A stretch of 46,061 nucleotides of DNA from an uncultured Deferribacteres bacterium (GTDB lineage: Bacteria > Zhuqueibacterota > JdFR-76 > DREG01), in contig CAJVYQ010000038.1 in the NCBI GenBank assembly GCA_913009825.1, positions 1 to 46,061 of the forward strand, read 5' to 3'. The notes under the pieces were generated by a model, which was not told where the DNA came from, did not search any database, and saw only the letters and a list, made by a program, of their open reading frames with translations. Of this stretch, positions 44,505 through 46,061 are shown piece after piece (position 1 is the stretch's first letter; each line of letters starts with the position of its first letter). The translations under genes and the position numbers were made by a program.

Positions 44505-45701
44505 TCAAACCTCTTTCGTACCTACCACAGGTTCCTGAAAAATCCTTTGCAAAATTAACGAAGCTGCACCTAAAGAAACAGAATATCCCGGTAAAGAAGA
44601 AGCAACTATTCTAAAATCACGGTTAATATCCGAGAGCAACTCTTTCTTAATGGTTTCAGAAATCGGATCAATAATATATTTTTTTGCTTTGGCAATTTCA
44701 CCGCCGATAATAACCATATCAGGATCTAACAGATTTATCACACAGGTCAATTCTTTACCAATAACTTGCCCCATTTTTTTAAAAATGCAAATTGTGGTTT
44801 CATCTTTTGATTTTAACAATTCTATCAGAACAGAAAGATCTACATTTTCAATATCTATCTGTTTGCCGCCCAATTTAACTTTTTTCCCCGAATCGCCAAC
44901 CGAACATTGTTGCAAAAATTTTCTCAGACTATAGAAAAATGGGTTAGTCTCACCGGCAAACATGTGCGCACCGCGATAAATGCGATTATTTAATACGAGA
45001 CCAAATCCGATACCGAAAACATCCACATCAACCACAACAAGTGTAAAAACAACCTGATTGACTCCTTGGGCCTGACCGAACCATTTTTCGGAAAGCACGG
45101 CGGTATTTGCATCATTTTCGATATAGATAGGAAAATCAAAATGCTTTTTTAACGCTTTCTCCAGTAAAATCGGTTGTTCCTTTCGCGGCAGAAGGCTGGT
45201 TTTAATGATTGTGCCATTTTTAAAATCCACCAAACCGGACACCCCGATTCCTAATCCCAACAAATGCCGGCGGCTTATCTTTTTTGCATAAAGCAGATCA
45301 TCAATAATTTCGATGGCTTTACTCTCAATGTCGGATATAGAATTCAACTTTTTTATTCTGATATCTTTTTCTTCGATGATTTTTGAATTCAGATCCAAAA
45401 GCACTGCATGAATTTCATTCAATTCCAATTGCAGACCAACGACATAACCATAACTACCGCAAATTTCCCAAAGGGTGGGACGCCTTCCTCCCAGGCGCGT
45501 CGAATTCCCTATTCCGGCTTTTACAATCAACCCTTCTCTTTCCAGATTTTTGAGAATTTTCATAATGGTGGAAGGGCGCATTTTCGTGATTTTTGCCAGA
45601 TCTGCGCCTGAAATAAGAGAACACGTTCGTATCAAATTCAGGATTACAGAACTGTTCAAATGCTTAACTAATCGATAATTTCCGGTTAATATTTCTTTCA
45701 T
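44505..45701 (-). CDS. ROK-family transcriptional repressor
   Basis: The start is taken at the ATG at 45701 (MKEILTGNYR), 8 bases after GGAG; a TTG at 45719 is in frame. About 398 residues: N-terminal winged HTH (SGADLAKITKMRPSTIMKILKNLEREGLIV, then GGRRPT) and C-terminal ROK fold (LGIGVSGLVDF, PIYIENDANTAVLSE, AHMFAGETNPF, DMVIIGGEIAKAK). The Cys-rich zinc motif usual after AGE-(I/T)-GH is absent: it reads AGETNPFFYSLRKFLQQCS with no CxCGxxGC, so the usual zinc site appears lost. The N-terminal DGGT-type ATP motif is missing too, so it is a regulator, not a sugar kinase. It probably controls the GH94 locus. Confidence 0.88.
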   Translation of the reverse strand: MKEILTGNYRLVKHLNSSVILNLIRTCSLISGADLAKITKMRPSTIMKILKNLEREGLIVKAGIGNSTRLGGRRPTLWEICGSYGYVVGLQLELNEIHAVLLDLNSKIIEEKDIRIKKLNSISDIESKAIEIIDDLLYAKKISRRHLLGLGIGVSGLVDFKNGTIIKTSLLPRKEQPILLEKALKKHFDFPIYIENDANTAVLSEKWFGQAQGVNQVVFTLVVVDVDVFGIGFGLVLNNRIYRGAHMFAGETNPFFYSLRKFLQQCSVGDSGKKVKLGGKQIDIENVDLSVLIELLKSKDETTICIFKKMGQVIGKELTCVINLLDPDMVIIGGEIAKAKKYIIDPISETIKKELLSDINRDFRIVASSLPGYSVSLGAASLILQRIFQEPVVGTKEV

Positions 45702-45748
45702 GATCGAGACTCCGGTCAATAATGCATGGGTTATTTTTTATAGAAAAG

Positions 45749-45789
45749 AAACTATGAGATAGTTTAATATCTTAAAATATAATTGTCAA
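45749..45789 (-). promoter_or_regulatory. Promoter of the ROK gene with overlapping operator
   Basis: Minus-strand -35 TTGACA at 45784-45789, 17-base spacer, -10 TAAACT at 45761-45766. A perfect inverted repeat AAACTAT-GAG-ATAGTTT (45749-45765) overlaps the -10 and the start-site region. That is the classic position for autorepression. Confidence 0.7.
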
Positions 45790-45928
45790 GCATAAATTAA
45801 GTACTTTTTATTTATTTCATTTCTGACTTGATTCTTTAGCTTGAATTATTCATAAACATTTGCCACAAAGGCACCCAGCCTGCATCGGGCAGGGAAGACA
45901 CTAAGAGACATGAAGAGAAAGAAATTAG

Positions 45929-46061
45929 GTAACCATTCAGGTTGCCCGCTAATATCGCTAAAAAACGAGAATCGTTAACTATTTTGTCCTATTCGTATGA
46001 TTTCGTGTAATTCGCGGGCTGAACAGGCAGACGATTTTTTCAATTTCTCTGCGCCCTCCGC
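45929..46061 (+). repeat. R1 element, left part (truncated by window end)
   Basis: GTAACCATTCAGGTTGCCCGC followed by the R1 left unit, matching 4244-4376 and breaking off just before the central palindrome. 45840-45928 is AT-rich debris with a GGCACCCAGCC...GGGCAGGGAAG segment and no gene. Confidence 0.88.

Noticed and set aside
1-46061. tRNA, rRNA or riboswitch
   Set aside because: No cloverleaf anticodon arms, no rRNA core motifs and no recognisable riboswitch aptamer seen by eye on either strand.

Overview
The window is a stretch of bacterial chromosome that is strongly biased to one strand. About 27 genes or gene remnants read on the minus strand and one confident gene (27373-28452) reads on the plus strand. 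I saw no rRNA, tRNA, CRISPR array, transposase or phage gene. The gene content points to the FCB group outside true Bacteroidota: a TonB-dependent receptor with a carboxypeptidase-regulatory-like N-domain, a secreted protein with a C-terminal FlgD-like/Por-type sorting domain (QNFPNPFNPVT signature), many lipoproteins, and clear purine-rich Shine-Dalgarno sites (AAGGAGG), which Bacteroidota mostly lack. Candidate phylum KSB1, Calditrichota or a near relative fits best. That assignment is inference.

Layout. 0.2-3.8 kb: LysE-type exporter, a frameshifted GT9 glycosyltransferase, a lipoprotein and a small outer-membrane barrel. 4.7-10.0 kb: a compact operon of sensor kinase, NtrC-type sigma-54 activator, periplasmic coiled-coil protein and outer-membrane beta-barrel, apparently a dedicated envelope system. 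10.1-12.2 kb: PAP2 phosphatase and membrane metallophosphoesterase. 12.4-18.8 kb: a tripartite RND efflux operon (secreted helical protein, TolC, adaptor, permease). 19.2-23.3 kb: an OmpR-type two-component pair with a PepSY-like lipoprotein built from two near-identical halves, a secreted protein, and the tail of a lost RND pump. 23.4-32 kb: a decaying zone with a GH35 beta-galactosidase pseudogene, a frameshifted UroD-family protein, an MBL hydrolase, a GHL10-like lipoprotein, an SSS symporter, a ceramidase-like protein and the last ~50 codons of a second TonB receptor. 32-46 kb: a glycan-uptake and phosphorolysis locus with a T9SS-type secreted beta-helix protein, TonB receptor, SSS symporter, CBM9-like lipoprotein, GH94 disaccharide phosphorylase and ROK regulator. 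A palindromic operator overlaps the -10 of the ROK gene's own promoter.

The most unusual structural feature is the density of short, transposase-less inverted-repeat elements in almost every long intergenic gap. They fall into at least two superfamilies defined by their ends: GTAACTATTCAG-ended (types R1, R2, R3) and TGAATTGAGCGATTC-ended (types R4a, R4b). Single palindromic elements (R5-R8) occur as well. Copies of R1 lie at both ends of the window and break off at the same central palindrome, so the sequence probably ends where assembly could not pass this repeat. Several elements end within 1-2 bases of a stop codon, and one type sits inside the GH35 pseudogene where its reading frame breaks.

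How the genes work together (inference): the 32-46 kb block would bind and import glycan fragments (TonB receptor, CBM9 lipoprotein, SSS symporters) and split a beta-linked disaccharide by phosphorolysis (GH94) under ROK control. The GH35, UroD-like and second TonB-receptor genes look like lost parts of a larger catabolic island. Three frame breaks (1457-1460, ~8074, ~24064) are each restored by one extra base in a homopolymer, so base-calling error must be excluded before these genes are called dead.
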